NCBI RefSeq assembly: GCF_001895005.1
Contig: NZ_BCXH01000005.1
Location: 186,001-250,000, forward strand
From: Rhodococcus yunnanensis NBRC 103083
Lineage (GTDB): Bacteria > Actinomycetota > Actinomycetes > Mycobacteriales > Mycobacteriaceae
Direction of reading: 5' to 3'
DNA: 64,000 bases
Shown: piece after piece, positions 35,147 through 44,232 of the stretch
Position numbering within the stretch: the stretch's first letter is position 1
Layout of the letters: the number at the start of each line of letters is the position of its first letter
Notes under the pieces: model-generated
Told to the model about the DNA's origin: nothing
The model's database searches: none
Seen by the model: the letters and a program-made list of their open reading frames with translations, nothing else
Translations under genes and position numbers: made by a program

Positions 35147-36048
35147 TTCCTCTTCCTTCCGCGCCACGTGAAATCCTTACGATCGGACAACGCGTGCGAG
35201 ACGCGATTGAGCGACAACACGACTGCGACGATGACCAGACCGGGAATCGTGATGAGCCACCACGAGGTGGCCATGTAGTCGCGTCCGGTCGAGATCAACG
35301 CGCCCCACTCGGGGGCAGGCGCAGGCTCGCCGTATCCGAGGAAGCTCAGGCCCGCGATCGCGAGCAGTGCGGTGCCGAACTCGATGGTGGCCAGCACGAC
35401 GACGGGTCCGCGCGCATTGGGCAGGACGTGGGTGAACATGATGGTCCACCACCGGACACCGGCGGCCCGTGCAGCGTCGGTGTAGTCCGCGATACGTACC
35501 TTCAGTACCTCGCTTCGCATCGTGCGAGCCACGCTGGCGATGCTTGCGATACCGACCGACACTGCGACGACCACGACACCTCGCCCCAGGACGGTGATGA
35601 TGGCCATCGAGAGCAGGATGCTGGGAATCGACAGCATGACATCGGCTCCGCGCATGATGATGTCGTCGACGCGGCCGCCGACGAAGCCGGCGAGCAGTCC
35701 CAGCAGTGAGCCGAGCACCACCGCGAGCGCGACCGCGATCACCGCGCCGGTCAGCGACAGTGACGCCCCGTGCACGATGCGGCTGAACAGATCTCGGCCG
35801 ACCTGGTCGGTGCCGAACCAGTGGGCGCCGCTCGGAGGCTGAAGCTTGTCGGCGCCGACGCCGAGGAGCGGATCCTGATCGGTGAACACCGACGGGAACA
35901 GAGCCCACAGTACGACGAGTACCAGTACGGCCGCCGAGACGACCAGTACCGTACGACTGAAGATCCGGCCGGCCTTGCCGGTGCGCCGCCGCGGCGGCGC
36001 GGAGCCGGACACGGACTGCCCGACGACTGTCTCGAGTGCGGTGCTCAT
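35143..36048 (-). CDS. Dpp/Opp-type ABC transporter permease (DppC-like)
   Basis: 301 residues. A polar, Arg-rich N-terminus of about 30 residues precedes the first helix. Then comes HWFGTDQVGRDLFSRIVHGA, five helices, the coupling loop DYTDAARAAGVRWWTIMFTHVLPN, and the late motif PAPEWG. Overlaps both neighbours by 4 bases. Confidence 0.93.
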   Translation of the reverse strand: MSTALETVVGQSVSGSAPPRRRTGKAGRIFSRTVLVVSAAVLVLVVLWALFPSVFTDQDPLLGVGADKLQPPSGAHWFGTDQVGRDLFSRIVHGASLSLTGAVIAVALAVVLGSLLGLLAGFVGGRVDDIIMRGADVMLSIPSILLSMAIITVLGRGVVVVAVSVGIASIASVARTMRSEVLKVRIADYTDAARAAGVRWWTIMFTHVLPNARGPVVVLATIEFGTALLAIAGLSFLGYGEPAPAPEWGALISTGRDYMATSWWLITIPGLVIVAVVLSLNRVSHALSDRKDFTWRGRKRK

Positions 36049-36989
36049 GCTGTGGCTCCTTCGATTCGAACCCGTGGATCGAGCACCGAATACAGCAGGT
36101 CGATGATCAGGCTGACGACGACGAACACGACGGCGGAGATCAGGACGACACCCATCACGACGGGAATGTCCTTCTGCCCGACAGCAGTCGCGGCGATCTG
36201 ACCGAGGCCGTTGCGAGAGAACACCGTCTCGGTCAGCACCGAACCACCGAGCAACGTGGCAACCGTGACGCCGACGGTCGTCAACGCAGGCAGTGACGCG
36301 TTACGCAGAGCATGTCGAAAGAACAGCCGGAAGCGTCCGACGCCCTTGGCGCGCAACACATCGGCGTACGGCTCGGCGATCGTGGTTCTCAGGCTCTTGA
36401 TCAGCACCTGGGAGGTGATGGCCGCCACCGGGATCGACAGGGTGACGGCAGGCAACACCAGTCCGGACAGGCCGCGCTCGCCGAATGCCGGGAACCACCC
36501 GAGCTGGAACGAGAACACCTGCAGCAGCACGAGTCCGATCCAGAACGACGGCACCGACACACCGAGCGGCGGCAGCGCCACGAGGATCTCGCGCAGCCAA
36601 TCCGAGCGGGTGAGTGTTGCGAAGACGGCCAACGCGATACCGAGGACGATACCGAGAATCAGTGCGGACGCGGCGAGTTGGAGTGTGGACGGCGCCGCGT
36701 CCGCGAGTGTTTGCGTCACGGATACACCGTTGCGATACGAGTGGCCCAGATCGCCGTGGAGTGCATTCCACAACTGACTGAAGTACTGGACCACGAACGG
36801 ACGATCGGTACCGGCCTGGGCTCGGAGCTCGTCGACCTGCTCGGGCGTCAGCGATTGCAACTGCTCGGTGCCCAGTCCCATGGTCACCGGATCACCCGGG
36901 ACGACGAACAGCACGGCGAATGCCACCGTGAAGGCTGCCCACAGCACCAGGATTGCATGCCGCGTACGGCGAAAGATGTATCGTGACAT
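36045..36989 (-). CDS. Dpp/Opp-type ABC transporter permease (DppB-like)
   Basis: 314 residues. N-terminal helix ILVLWAAFTVAFAVLFV with VPGDPVTMGL, a periplasmic segment, then five helices with the loop DVLRAKGVGRFRLFFRHALRN and GGSVLTETVFSRNGLG. The start lies 4 bases after the binding-protein stop at 36994. Confidence 0.93.
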   Translation of the reverse strand: MSRYIFRRTRHAILVLWAAFTVAFAVLFVVPGDPVTMGLGTEQLQSLTPEQVDELRAQAGTDRPFVVQYFSQLWNALHGDLGHSYRNGVSVTQTLADAAPSTLQLAASALILGIVLGIALAVFATLTRSDWLREILVALPPLGVSVPSFWIGLVLLQVFSFQLGWFPAFGERGLSGLVLPAVTLSIPVAAITSQVLIKSLRTTIAEPYADVLRAKGVGRFRLFFRHALRNASLPALTTVGVTVATLLGGSVLTETVFSRNGLGQIAATAVGQKDIPVVMGVVLISAVVFVVVSLIIDLLYSVLDPRVRIEGATA

Positions 36990-36993
36990 GGCT

Positions 36994-38649
36994 TTACTCG
37001 CTGAATCCTGCGTCGTAGACCAGGAAGCGGGAGAACGAGTCGAACCGCAGGCCGGTCACGTTGTCGGACACACCGATCACCTGGACGAGCTGGCTCAGTG
37101 GGTACGCCCAGTTGTTCTCCAACAGTGTGCTCTGGATATCGGAGGCGACCTCGTTCCGCTGCGACTGGTCGGTCGTCTCGCGCTGCGCGGCCAGCAGGCC
37201 CTCGAATTCGACCGTGGCCGGATCGGCGGGATCGAGACCGGCGGAGTTCAAATTGGCCTGGCCGAACACGGTACGCAGGATGTCCGGATCGGGACGCGAG
37301 AACGAGAAGGAGCGAAGGTCGTACTCATGGGTGTTGAACGCAGGGGTGAACTCACTGGAGGTCACCTGGTTGAGCTGCAGGTCGATACCGACCGCGCGCA
37401 GCTGCTGCTGCAGGTATTCGTAGACGTTGACCTGGTAGAAGTACAGGATGCTCAGCGAGAGCTTCTTGCCGTCCTTCTCGCGGATTCCGTCGGAGCCGAG
37501 CTTCCACCCGGCGTCGTCGAGGAGCGTGCCCGCCTCCTCCTTGTTCGGAGTCAGCTCGGCGGACTCGTCGGCGAATCCCGGTGTGGTGTCACCGAGAACG
37601 CTGCGTGCGGTGCCGTAGGTGGGTGTCAGGACGGTGTCGGCGATGTCCTGCTGGTCGATCGCGAGTTGCAGAGCCTTGCGGACCTGAGGGTCCTGCAGGA
37701 TCACCGAATGCGAGAGGTCGGGGGCCGCACCGATGAGAACTCCCGGATTGGTTCGCGAGAGAATCGAGAACCCGCCGCCGGTCAACGCCTGCTCGTCCTG
37801 CGACTGAATGGTGGTGGCGACATCGACTTGACCGGACTTCAGCCCGCCGCTGCGGACGCTCGGCTCGGTGCTGACGAGGTACGTCACCGAATCGAGGTGA
37901 GCGCGCCCGGTGTGGGCCGCGCCTGCCGGTGCCCAGTCGTAGCCCTCGCGTGCGGTGATCTTGGCGCTTTCACCGGCGGTGTAGTCGTCGAGCACGAAGG
38001 GGCCGGAACCGACGATTCCGATTCCGCGGCAACGATCCTCGAAGGACGTCTTCAGCGTCGTCTCGCCCAGGATTCCGAGTGAGGCACTGGATGCACCCAT
38101 CAGGAACGGCGCGTTGGGTGCCGAGAATGCCACGGTGAAATGCGTCGGATCGACGACGGTCGTGCCGGTGTATCCCGCGAGATAGCCTGCGGCGGTGGCA
38201 GTCTTGCCCGGGCTCGCAACAAGCTGATCGAAGAAGTTCTTGACGGCAGTGCTGTCGAGCGGCGTGCCGTCCGAGAAGCTCACTCCGTCCTTCAGTGTGA
38301 AGTCGTAGCTCGTTCCATCGGCATTCGCCGACCACTCGGTGGCGAGCCACGGCTCGAATTCACCGGTTTCGGAGTTCTGCTCCACCAGTGAATCGACGAC
38401 CTGACGCCCGATCACCGCACTGGCGATCAAGTTGGTCTGGCTCGGGTCGATGCAGATGGGATCGGAGTCGATCGCGATCTTCAGGTCGCCGCCCTCACGG
38501 GCAGTTCCGGACTGTGATGACGCGTCGCTGCTCGATCCGCCCGAGCATGCCGCCAGCAACAGTGCCGACGACGCTGCAAAGGAAACCGCGGCGATCCGGG
38601 CGCCGCGGCGGCCCGATCGCTGGGGAGATGTACTCATCGACTTTCTCAT
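36994..38649 (-). CDS. family 5 (peptide/nickel-type) substrate-binding lipoprotein
   Basis: 551 residues from ATG 38649, chosen because it overlaps the upstream stop as ATGA; Met5 (38637) is an alternative. The signal has several Arg residues and ends in lipobox LAAC, Cys35. Mature SBP_bac_5 features: EGGDLKIAIDSDPICIDP, LVEQNSETGEFEPWLATEW, FTLKDGVSFSDGTPLDST, VRKALQLAIDQQDIA and DDAGWKLGSDGI. It delivers ligand to the permeases downstream. Coupling to hydrolase and reductase genes suggests the ligand is processed by them. Confidence 0.92.
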   Translation of the reverse strand: MRKSMSTSPQRSGRRGARIAAVSFAASSALLLAACSGGSSSDASSQSGTAREGGDLKIAIDSDPICIDPSQTNLIASAVIGRQVVDSLVEQNSETGEFEPWLATEWSANADGTSYDFTLKDGVSFSDGTPLDSTAVKNFFDQLVASPGKTATAAGYLAGYTGTTVVDPTHFTVAFSAPNAPFLMGASSASLGILGETTLKTSFEDRCRGIGIVGSGPFVLDDYTAGESAKITAREGYDWAPAGAAHTGRAHLDSVTYLVSTEPSVRSGGLKSGQVDVATTIQSQDEQALTGGGFSILSRTNPGVLIGAAPDLSHSVILQDPQVRKALQLAIDQQDIADTVLTPTYGTARSVLGDTTPGFADESAELTPNKEEAGTLLDDAGWKLGSDGIREKDGKKLSLSILYFYQVNVYEYLQQQLRAVGIDLQLNQVTSSEFTPAFNTHEYDLRSFSFSRPDPDILRTVFGQANLNSAGLDPADPATVEFEGLLAAQRETTDQSQRNEVASDIQSTLLENNWAYPLSQLVQVIGVSDNVTGLRFDSFSRFLVYDAGFSE

Positions 38650-39689
38650 TTCGTGTTCAGAAGGGTACGGAGTGTGTCCAGATGGGTTGGCGAGAAGTCC
38701 GCCTCGCCCGCCGAGATGTCCCGAAGGATGGCCAGGACCGCAGTGGTGAACGAGGTGTCGACACCGTGCTTTTCGGCGAGCGCGGCATACCCGTCGTCGA
38801 GCAGTCCGCGTTCGGTCGGACGCTTGCGGACGGCGATGTCGCGGAAGACCCCGCTTCGATCCTTGGGCTGGCCGGCGAGGAAGGCCACGATACGGTCGAG
38901 GGCTGCGTCACGGACATCGGCCGGTGCGTCGGCGCGGAAGGCGTACGGCTCGTATCCGTCGAAGCTCTCCAGTACGAGTCCGGAGCGGATCGCCACCTCG
39001 GTGCTCTCGACGGCCACTGCAGCCGCGAGATCGCGATTGGCGTCGACGATCTCGGCCATCGGTGCGTCGACGAGCGTGGTGAGGCCGAGGATCCCGCCGA
39101 AGCCGCGCTTGGCGAAACGGTAGCCGGCAACGTTAGCGGTGGATTCGACCGGTCCGTAGCGGCGGAAGTCGGCGGCAACTTCGAGCGCCCGCGAGTCGGG
39201 TGCACCGCCGTCGGGCAGCCCGACCGCGAGAGCGCCTGCACCGCCGAAGGATACGACGCCGGGCTCGAGGTAGTCGGTGAAGATGTTGACGAAAGCGCCG
39301 ATGACCCGGTCTGCCCCCACCTCGGCGGCGATGACCGGCTCGTTGTGGCCGTTCTGCAGCGACACGACGTAACCGAACTCGGCGAGCCGGGGCGCGGCCC
39401 ACTGCGCCGCGTCACGGGTGTGCTGGGACTTGGTGGAGATCACGACGCGCTCGATCTTCGGCGCATCGGCCGGATAGTTCGCCGGTGTGTAGGCATGCGC
39501 GACGCGAACGACGTCGTCGGTGCCGTCGACTCCGCGGATCCGAAGTCCGTCCGCTCGGATGGCGTCGATGTGCTGCTCGTCGGTGTCGACGAGGGTGATC
39601 TCGTGACCTGCTGCGGCCAGCGCGTGCGCGACGGTGCCGCCGATCGCGCCCGCGCCGACGAATGTGTAGGAACGTAGTGGTGAGGTCAT
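38646..39689 (-). CDS. ketopantoate reductase-like (ApbA/PanE family) oxidoreductase
   Basis: 347 residues. N-terminal NAD(P) Rossmann motif GAGAIGG at 12-18, with ITLVDTDEQHIDAIRADGL after it; then STKSQHT with the conserved Lys, SLQNGHNE with the conserved Asn, and a helical C-terminal domain starting around 185 (FAKRGFGGILGLT). Known members reduce 2-ketopantoate to pantoate, but the family is broad, and linkage to a transporter and hydrolases argues for a catabolic 2-oxo-acid or 2-hydroxy-acid step. ATG 39689 overlaps the SDR stop by 4 bases. Confidence 0.85.
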   Translation of the reverse strand: MTSPLRSYTFVGAGAIGGTVAHALAAAGHEITLVDTDEQHIDAIRADGLRIRGVDGTDDVVRVAHAYTPANYPADAPKIERVVISTKSQHTRDAAQWAAPRLAEFGYVVSLQNGHNEPVIAAEVGADRVIGAFVNIFTDYLEPGVVSFGGAGALAVGLPDGGAPDSRALEVAADFRRYGPVESTANVAGYRFAKRGFGGILGLTTLVDAPMAEIVDANRDLAAAVAVESTEVAIRSGLVLESFDGYEPYAFRADAPADVRDAALDRIVAFLAGQPKDRSGVFRDIAVRKRPTERGLLDDGYAALAEKHGVDTSFTTAVLAILRDISAGEADFSPTHLDTLRTLLNTK

Positions 39690-40498
39690 GCGCCGACTCC
39701 TGCGGTGTTCGTGGGGGTTTGCCATTCGGTGCTGTCGGCCCAGTGCTGCGGCAGTGAGCGGGTACCGGCCGAGCTGCCGCCGTCGACGGGTACGTTCGCG
39801 CCGGAGATCCACCGAGCGTCGTCGGTCAGCAGGAACTGCACTGCGTCGGCGACGTACTCGGTTCTGGCCGGTCCGGGAAGCACTGTCGTGGACAGCAGTT
39901 CCGCGTATTCGTCGGTGACGGGATTGACGTCGCTGTCGACCGCGAAGAATCCAGGTGAGACCGCGTTGACACGAATGCCGTGCTGCCCCAGTTCGATAGC
40001 CGATGCCTTGGTGAGCATGACGAGCGCGGCCTTCGACGTCGAATAGTGCGCGGTGCCCGGCCGTGCGCGGGTGGCGGCACCGGAGGCGATGTTGACCACC
40101 GACGGCGTTCTCGACGCGGCGATGGCGCGGCGCGCGAGTTCCTGCGTGGCGAGCAGGGGTGCGACGACGTTGACGGCTTGGACGCGATTCCATGCCGCCG
40201 CGTCGACGTCGAGAAACGGGATCGCGGGATAGATGCCCGCGGCGTTGACGAGCCCGTCGATCGGTGCGAGATCCCATGCTCTGCCTATGAATTCGGTCGC
40301 GAAGACGGCGTCGCCGAGGTCGCCGACGATGGTGTCGACCCGCTCGGCCGAGGTCTGTGCGAGCTGCTGCGCTGCACCCAGCAGCGTGGACTCGCGCACG
40401 TCGACGAGGGTCAGTGCCCACCCGTCCGCGGCGAGCCGTGCGGCGATGGCCAGCCCGATGCCGGATGCAGCACCTGTGACGACGGCATGTCGAGTCAT
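39686..40498 (-). CDS. short-chain dehydrogenase/reductase (classical)
   Basis: 270 residues. Cofactor motif TGAASGIG near 8-15, with an Asp at the end of the second strand (LVDVRE) that favours NAD over NADP. NAAG at 85-88, and a complete catalytic set: Ser139, Tyr152 and Lys156 (YSTSK). Typical C-terminal PVDGGSS, then a 25-residue tail. ATG 40498 overlaps the upstream stop as ATGA. It probably oxidises or reduces an alcohol/ketone intermediate of the operon's pathway. Confidence 0.9.
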   Translation of the reverse strand: MTRHAVVTGAASGIGLAIAARLAADGWALTLVDVRESTLLGAAQQLAQTSAERVDTIVGDLGDAVFATEFIGRAWDLAPIDGLVNAAGIYPAIPFLDVDAAAWNRVQAVNVVAPLLATQELARRAIAASRTPSVVNIASGAATRARPGTAHYSTSKAALVMLTKASAIELGQHGIRVNAVSPGFFAVDSDVNPVTDEYAELLSTTVLPGPARTEYVADAVQFLLTDDARWISGANVPVDGGSSAGTRSLPQHWADSTEWQTPTNTAGVGA

Positions 40499-41397
40499 GA
40501 ATTGTCCTTTCCTGCAACGTATGTTGCGAGCTGTTCGTGCGTCGCGAACCACACGTCACCCGATTCGCGAATGTAGGTCAGTAGTTCGTCGAGAATCCAC
40601 AGACGAGACCGGTGGCCGATGATCGAGGGATGCATCGTCAACTGGAAGACGCCACGGTCGGCTCGTGCGCCGTCGAATTCACGCTTCCAGATCTCGAGCA
40701 CGGCCGACGGTGCGGTGTAGGGGCGTATACCGGCGAATCGGGCCATCCCGAAGTACGGTGCATCGTCGCGAATCCACTCCACCGGAAGCTCGACGATTCC
40801 GGTGGGCTCTCCCGCGGCGACCAGTTCGTACGGGTCGTCGTCGGCCATCAGCGACGAGTCGTACAGGAAGCCGAGCTCGCGGATGATGTCGAGCGTGTTG
40901 GGGGAGAAATCCCAGGAGGGAGTGCGAATTCCGACCGGTCGCCTGCCGGACAGCTTCTCGAGCGTATCGAGACTGCGGAGTGTGAGATCGCGTTCGTCGG
41001 CACGCTCGAGCAATGTGTTCCGCTCGTGGATCCACCCGTGCACGCCGATTTCATGACCGTCCTCCACGGCGGCATCGATCTGTTCGGGGTACAGCAGCGC
41101 CGAGACGGCGGGGACGAAGAACGATGCCGGAACACGCTGACGTGCAAGCAGTTTCCTGATGCGAGGCAGAGCGACCCGGGCGCCGTACTGTCCGCCGGAC
41201 AACACGCCAGGGGTCACCGCGGAGTCGCGGAGCGCAGGCGTCTCGTGATCGGAGTCGAACGAGATGGCCACCGCGACCGAGGCGTCGTCCGGCCATGCCT
41301 GCGGCGTCAGGCTCCGGCCGGCGCGCACGTGCTCCACGATGGGACGCCACGTCGATTCCGGCCACTGCCAGGGTTGTTCGTCTGTAGGTGCGCTCAT
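40495..41397 (-). CDS. polysaccharide-deacetylase-fold hydrolase (PgdA/PuuE-like)
   Basis: 300 residues, NodB-homology domain. Motif 1 SFDSDHE with Asp48 and Asp50; motif 2 HGWIH with His120 and His124 as metal ligands; motif 3 RTPSWDF (158-164); later motifs LYDSSLMADDDPY and LTMHPSIIGHRSR. No signal peptide, so cytoplasmic. This resembles the Helicobacter PgdA/allantoinase-like branch, whose cytoplasmic members include cyclic-imide and amide hydrolases, rather than secreted peptidoglycan deacetylases. ATG 41397 overlaps the M20 hydrolase stop by 4 bases, so the two hydrolases are coupled. Substrate inferred to be an amide or imide. Confidence 0.85.
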   Translation of the reverse strand: MSAPTDEQPWQWPESTWRPIVEHVRAGRSLTPQAWPDDASVAVAISFDSDHETPALRDSAVTPGVLSGGQYGARVALPRIRKLLARQRVPASFFVPAVSALLYPEQIDAAVEDGHEIGVHGWIHERNTLLERADERDLTLRSLDTLEKLSGRRPVGIRTPSWDFSPNTLDIIRELGFLYDSSLMADDDPYELVAAGEPTGIVELPVEWIRDDAPYFGMARFAGIRPYTAPSAVLEIWKREFDGARADRGVFQLTMHPSIIGHRSRLWILDELLTYIRESGDVWFATHEQLATYVAGKDNS

Positions 41398-42776
41398 GCG
41401 GAAGTCCGTTCCAGTGGGTGTGGGTAAGCGGAGTGGGGTGCGAGGAACTCGTCGACGACGTGTCCGAGTGCGCGTGTGGTTCGCATCAGACTCGCGATGT
41501 CGATGTGCTCGTCCTCGCCGTGGAACAACGTTCGGTAGCGGCCGATGTCCCAGTCGGGTTCGAACAGCGCGAACCCGTACGCATTGCCGCCGCGGCCACG
41601 AACCCAACGTGCGTCGGTGCCGCCACCGGTGAGGACCGGAACCGTCGTCGCACCGGGAAATTCGGTGGTCACTGCGCTCTGCAGCGTGCGATAGAGCCGG
41701 GTGTCGGTGGACGAGCGAGAGGGGTTCCCGGTACCGAGGTGCACGATCTCGAACTGGTCGGCGATGTCGCCGAGTGCATGACGCAGCTCGTCCGCGACGT
41801 CGTCGGCGGTCTGCCCGGCCAGAATTCGGATGTCGAGATCGAGTCGGCCCTCACCGGGGATGACGTTCGACTTCGATCCGGATCGCAGGATGGTCGGAGT
41901 GATCGTCAGGTGCGACACCGCGTGCGCGAAACGCGTGGCGGTGCCGAAGACGTGCAGGTGATCGTCGATGGTGCGGGCGTCGAGCAGAGCCTGCTCGATG
42001 TCGGCGTCGAACCCGTGTGCGCGAACGAACGTGCGCCAACTGTCGTCGAGTTGGGTCGGGGTGCGGTGACGTGCGATGCGGACGACGGCCGCGGCGATCA
42101 GGACCGCGGCATTGTCGACCCCGTAGGGCATCGAGGCGTGTCCGCTGGAGGTGCGCGCCACGATGCGGTGCGGCGCTCCGCCCTTCTCGCCGACCGTGAC
42201 GGTCACCACGGGACCGTCCGACGGCAGCCGGCCGTGCGGGATGTGGGCGCCCCCGCTCTCGGTCAGAGCGTTCTCCCAGGGAAGCAGTTCGGGACGGTGC
42301 TGCGAGATCCATCCGGCGCCGAACCGGCTGCCTGCTTCCTCGTCGGCGACCGCCGCGAACACGAGGTCGCCTGCGAGCGGGCGCGGTAGCTGCGCGATGC
42401 GTTTGGTCACCACGGCCATCGCCGACGTCAGATTGAGCATGTCGATGGCACCGCGGCCCCACACGACGCCGTCCGCGACCTCGCCGGAGAACGGATCGCG
42501 TGACCACCGAGTCGGGTCTGCCGGTACGACGTCGGTGTGACCGAGAAGCGTGAGCGGCGGTGCATCGGCGTCGTGACCCTTGACCGTGAAGATCGCGCTG
42601 ACGCGTCCTGGATGCGGCTCGACGCGGGTGACCGCCGCCCCGGTCCCGTCGAGAAACTCCTCGATGGTGTCGGCGTTGCGGACTTCCTGCCCCGAGTCGG
42701 GTGTGCCGTCGTTGACGCAACCGTTGGTGATCAACCTCGACAGCAAGGCAACGGATTCGTCGGTGGAGAAATACAT
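41394..42776 (-). CDS. M20-family metallopeptidase/amidohydrolase
   Basis: 460 residues, usual for ArgE/DapE/CPG2-type enzymes. Visible zinc-site residues: His80 and Asp82 in LLGHTDVVP, Asp112 in GRGAIDML, Glu146-Glu147 in DEEAGS and a late His in LFHGEDEHID. The dimerisation lid lies in the middle (SSGHASMPYGVDNAA). Members cleave N-acyl or C-terminal amino-acid amide bonds. It is the first gene of the nine-gene - strand operon. With the deacetylase-fold enzyme, it fits stepwise hydrolysis of an imported N-acyl or cyclic amide compound. Confidence 0.9.
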   Translation of the reverse strand: MYFSTDESVALLSRLITNGCVNDGTPDSGQEVRNADTIEEFLDGTGAAVTRVEPHPGRVSAIFTVKGHDADAPPLTLLGHTDVVPADPTRWSRDPFSGEVADGVVWGRGAIDMLNLTSAMAVVTKRIAQLPRPLAGDLVFAAVADEEAGSRFGAGWISQHRPELLPWENALTESGGAHIPHGRLPSDGPVVTVTVGEKGGAPHRIVARTSSGHASMPYGVDNAAVLIAAAVVRIARHRTPTQLDDSWRTFVRAHGFDADIEQALLDARTIDDHLHVFGTATRFAHAVSHLTITPTILRSGSKSNVIPGEGRLDLDIRILAGQTADDVADELRHALGDIADQFEIVHLGTGNPSRSSTDTRLYRTLQSAVTTEFPGATTVPVLTGGGTDARWVRGRGGNAYGFALFEPDWDIGRYRTLFHGEDEHIDIASLMRTTRALGHVVDEFLAPHSAYPHPLERTSA

Positions 42777-42795
42777 TGTCAGTACATTACGAACT

Positions 42796-42891
42796 GTGGA
42801 TACACGTGGCTACATTAATAATCACCGTGAATCCAATTGCGTCCAGAGCCACTACGGCGGCGTATCCACCTAAGGTGAGCCGCGTGGATAC
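42796..42891. promoter_or_regulatory. divergent promoter region with three GTGGATAC words (candidate GntR operator)
   Basis: GTGGATAC occurs at 42796-42803 and 42884-42891 on the + strand and at 42862-42869 on the - strand. The gap between the divergent genes is only about 107 bases. An AT-rich core (ACATTAATAATCA) lies between. The longer word GGATACACG (42798-42806) also occurs in the gap before 30506. The third copy covers the start codon of the + strand gene. A GntR regulator encoded in the - strand operon is the natural candidate to bind here. Confidence 0.4.
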
Positions 42892-44227
42892 CGTCATCGT
42901 CGGAGGTGGCGCCGGCGGAGTGATCGCGGCGCTGACTCTGCTGCACCGCGCGCGCACCGGAGATCGCATACATCTGATCGAGCGATCGGAGAGCATCGGC
43001 GAAGGCGTCGCCTACTCGACCACCGTCCCGGTACATCGGGTGAACGTGCCTGCGAACCGAATGAGCGCGCGCCCCGACTTTCCCGACCACTTCGTTCGGT
43101 ACCTCGAATCGGAAGGCCTCGGCTCGACGTTCACCTACGCACCGAGGCAGGTGTACGGGCAGTACCTTCGGCACTCGCTCGCCGTCGCCGTCGCCGGGTC
43201 CGCAGCCGACTTCGTGCAGTGGCACGACGCAGTGATATCGGTGGATGGTGCCCAAGTCGGTGCACAAGATGGTGCACTGGACGTGCGACTCGGTTCAGGG
43301 GCATCCATCGTCGCCGACCACGTGATCCTGGCCGTCGGGCACGGCTCGTTCTCGGTTCCGGTTCCCGCAGGTCCTGGCGTCGTCACGCATCCATGGACGG
43401 CGGATCTGCGCGCGGTGGTCGCCGAACACGACGCATACGGCAGGCCGATCGTGGTCGTCGGAACCGGGCTGAGCGCCGCCGACGTCGTCGCAGAACTCGA
43501 CACGTACGGATGCCGCGACATCACCGCCATCTCGCAGCGCGGGCGATTCCCCGAGGCGCAGTTGGCGCAGCCCGAACCTCCGTTGCTGTACGAGCAGGTC
43601 GAGCACCTCATCGGTGCCACGACGGCCGCGGAGATCATCCACGCCGCGCGGCTGCTGTTCCGCCGACACCGGGATCTCGACTGGCGCCGGGTGGTCGACG
43701 GGCTACGGCACGTCATCCCCGATGTGTGGCCTCAGGTATCGGACGCCGAGCGCGAGAAATTGTTCCGACGCGTTCTGCTGATCTGGGAGCAGCACCGCAA
43801 TCGCATGCCGCCCGAGACGGCGGACGTTCTGACGCGCCTGATCGACGACGGTTCCCTGACCCTGGTGTCCGGCCGGGTCCACGGCTACCGCGACGGTTCG
43901 GTGCTGGTGCGGCGATTCGAGAACGAGTGGGCAGTGCGGGCAGATCTCGTGATCTGCTGCACCGGCCCGTCCCGATTCGCCCGGAAGATGGGCGAACCGC
44001 TCGTCGACCACCTGCTCGATCGCGGCTACGCCAGTCCTGGACGGACGAACATCGGCCTCGGCACCGACCTGGAGGGCCGTGTACTCGGTCCGCTCGTCGA
44101 TCGGCTGTGGGCGATCGGATCGGTTCGGCGTGGTTCGAACTGGGAGAGTTTCAACATCACCGAGATTCGCACGCAAGCAGAGGTCGTGGCGTCACGGATC
44201 ACCGCGCAGCACGGTGCGCGCGTCTGA
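42884..44227 (+). CDS. FAD/NAD(P)-binding oxidoreductase (NAD_binding_9 type)
   Basis: 447 residues from GTG 42884, preceded by AAGGTGAG; GTG 42875 would add three residues. N-terminal FAD motif VDTVIVGGGAGGVIAA, then HLIERSESIGEGVAYST and a second nucleotide motif PIVVVGTGLSAADVVAEL near 190-207. The late stretch VICCTGPSRF plus LWAIGSVRRGSNWESFNITEIR closes the fold. The GEGVAYST and RVNVPANRMSARP blocks are typical of the FAD-NAD(P)-binding family related to N-hydroxylating monooxygenases. Reaction unknown. It is divergent from the M20 operon and ends 5 bases from the convergent small gene. Confidence 0.85.
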   Translation: MDTVIVGGGAGGVIAALTLLHRARTGDRIHLIERSESIGEGVAYSTTVPVHRVNVPANRMSARPDFPDHFVRYLESEGLGSTFTYAPRQVYGQYLRHSLAVAVAGSAADFVQWHDAVISVDGAQVGAQDGALDVRLGSGASIVADHVILAVGHGSFSVPVPAGPGVVTHPWTADLRAVVAEHDAYGRPIVVVGTGLSAADVVAELDTYGCRDITAISQRGRFPEAQLAQPEPPLLYEQVEHLIGATTAAEIIHAARLLFRRHRDLDWRRVVDGLRHVIPDVWPQVSDAEREKLFRRVLLIWEQHRNRMPPETADVLTRLIDDGSLTLVSGRVHGYRDGSVLVRRFENEWAVRADLVICCTGPSRFARKMGEPLVDHLLDRGYASPGRTNIGLGTDLEGRVLGPLVDRLWAIGSVRRGSNWESFNITEIRTQAEVVASRITAQHGARV

Positions 44228-44232
44228 TCGGA

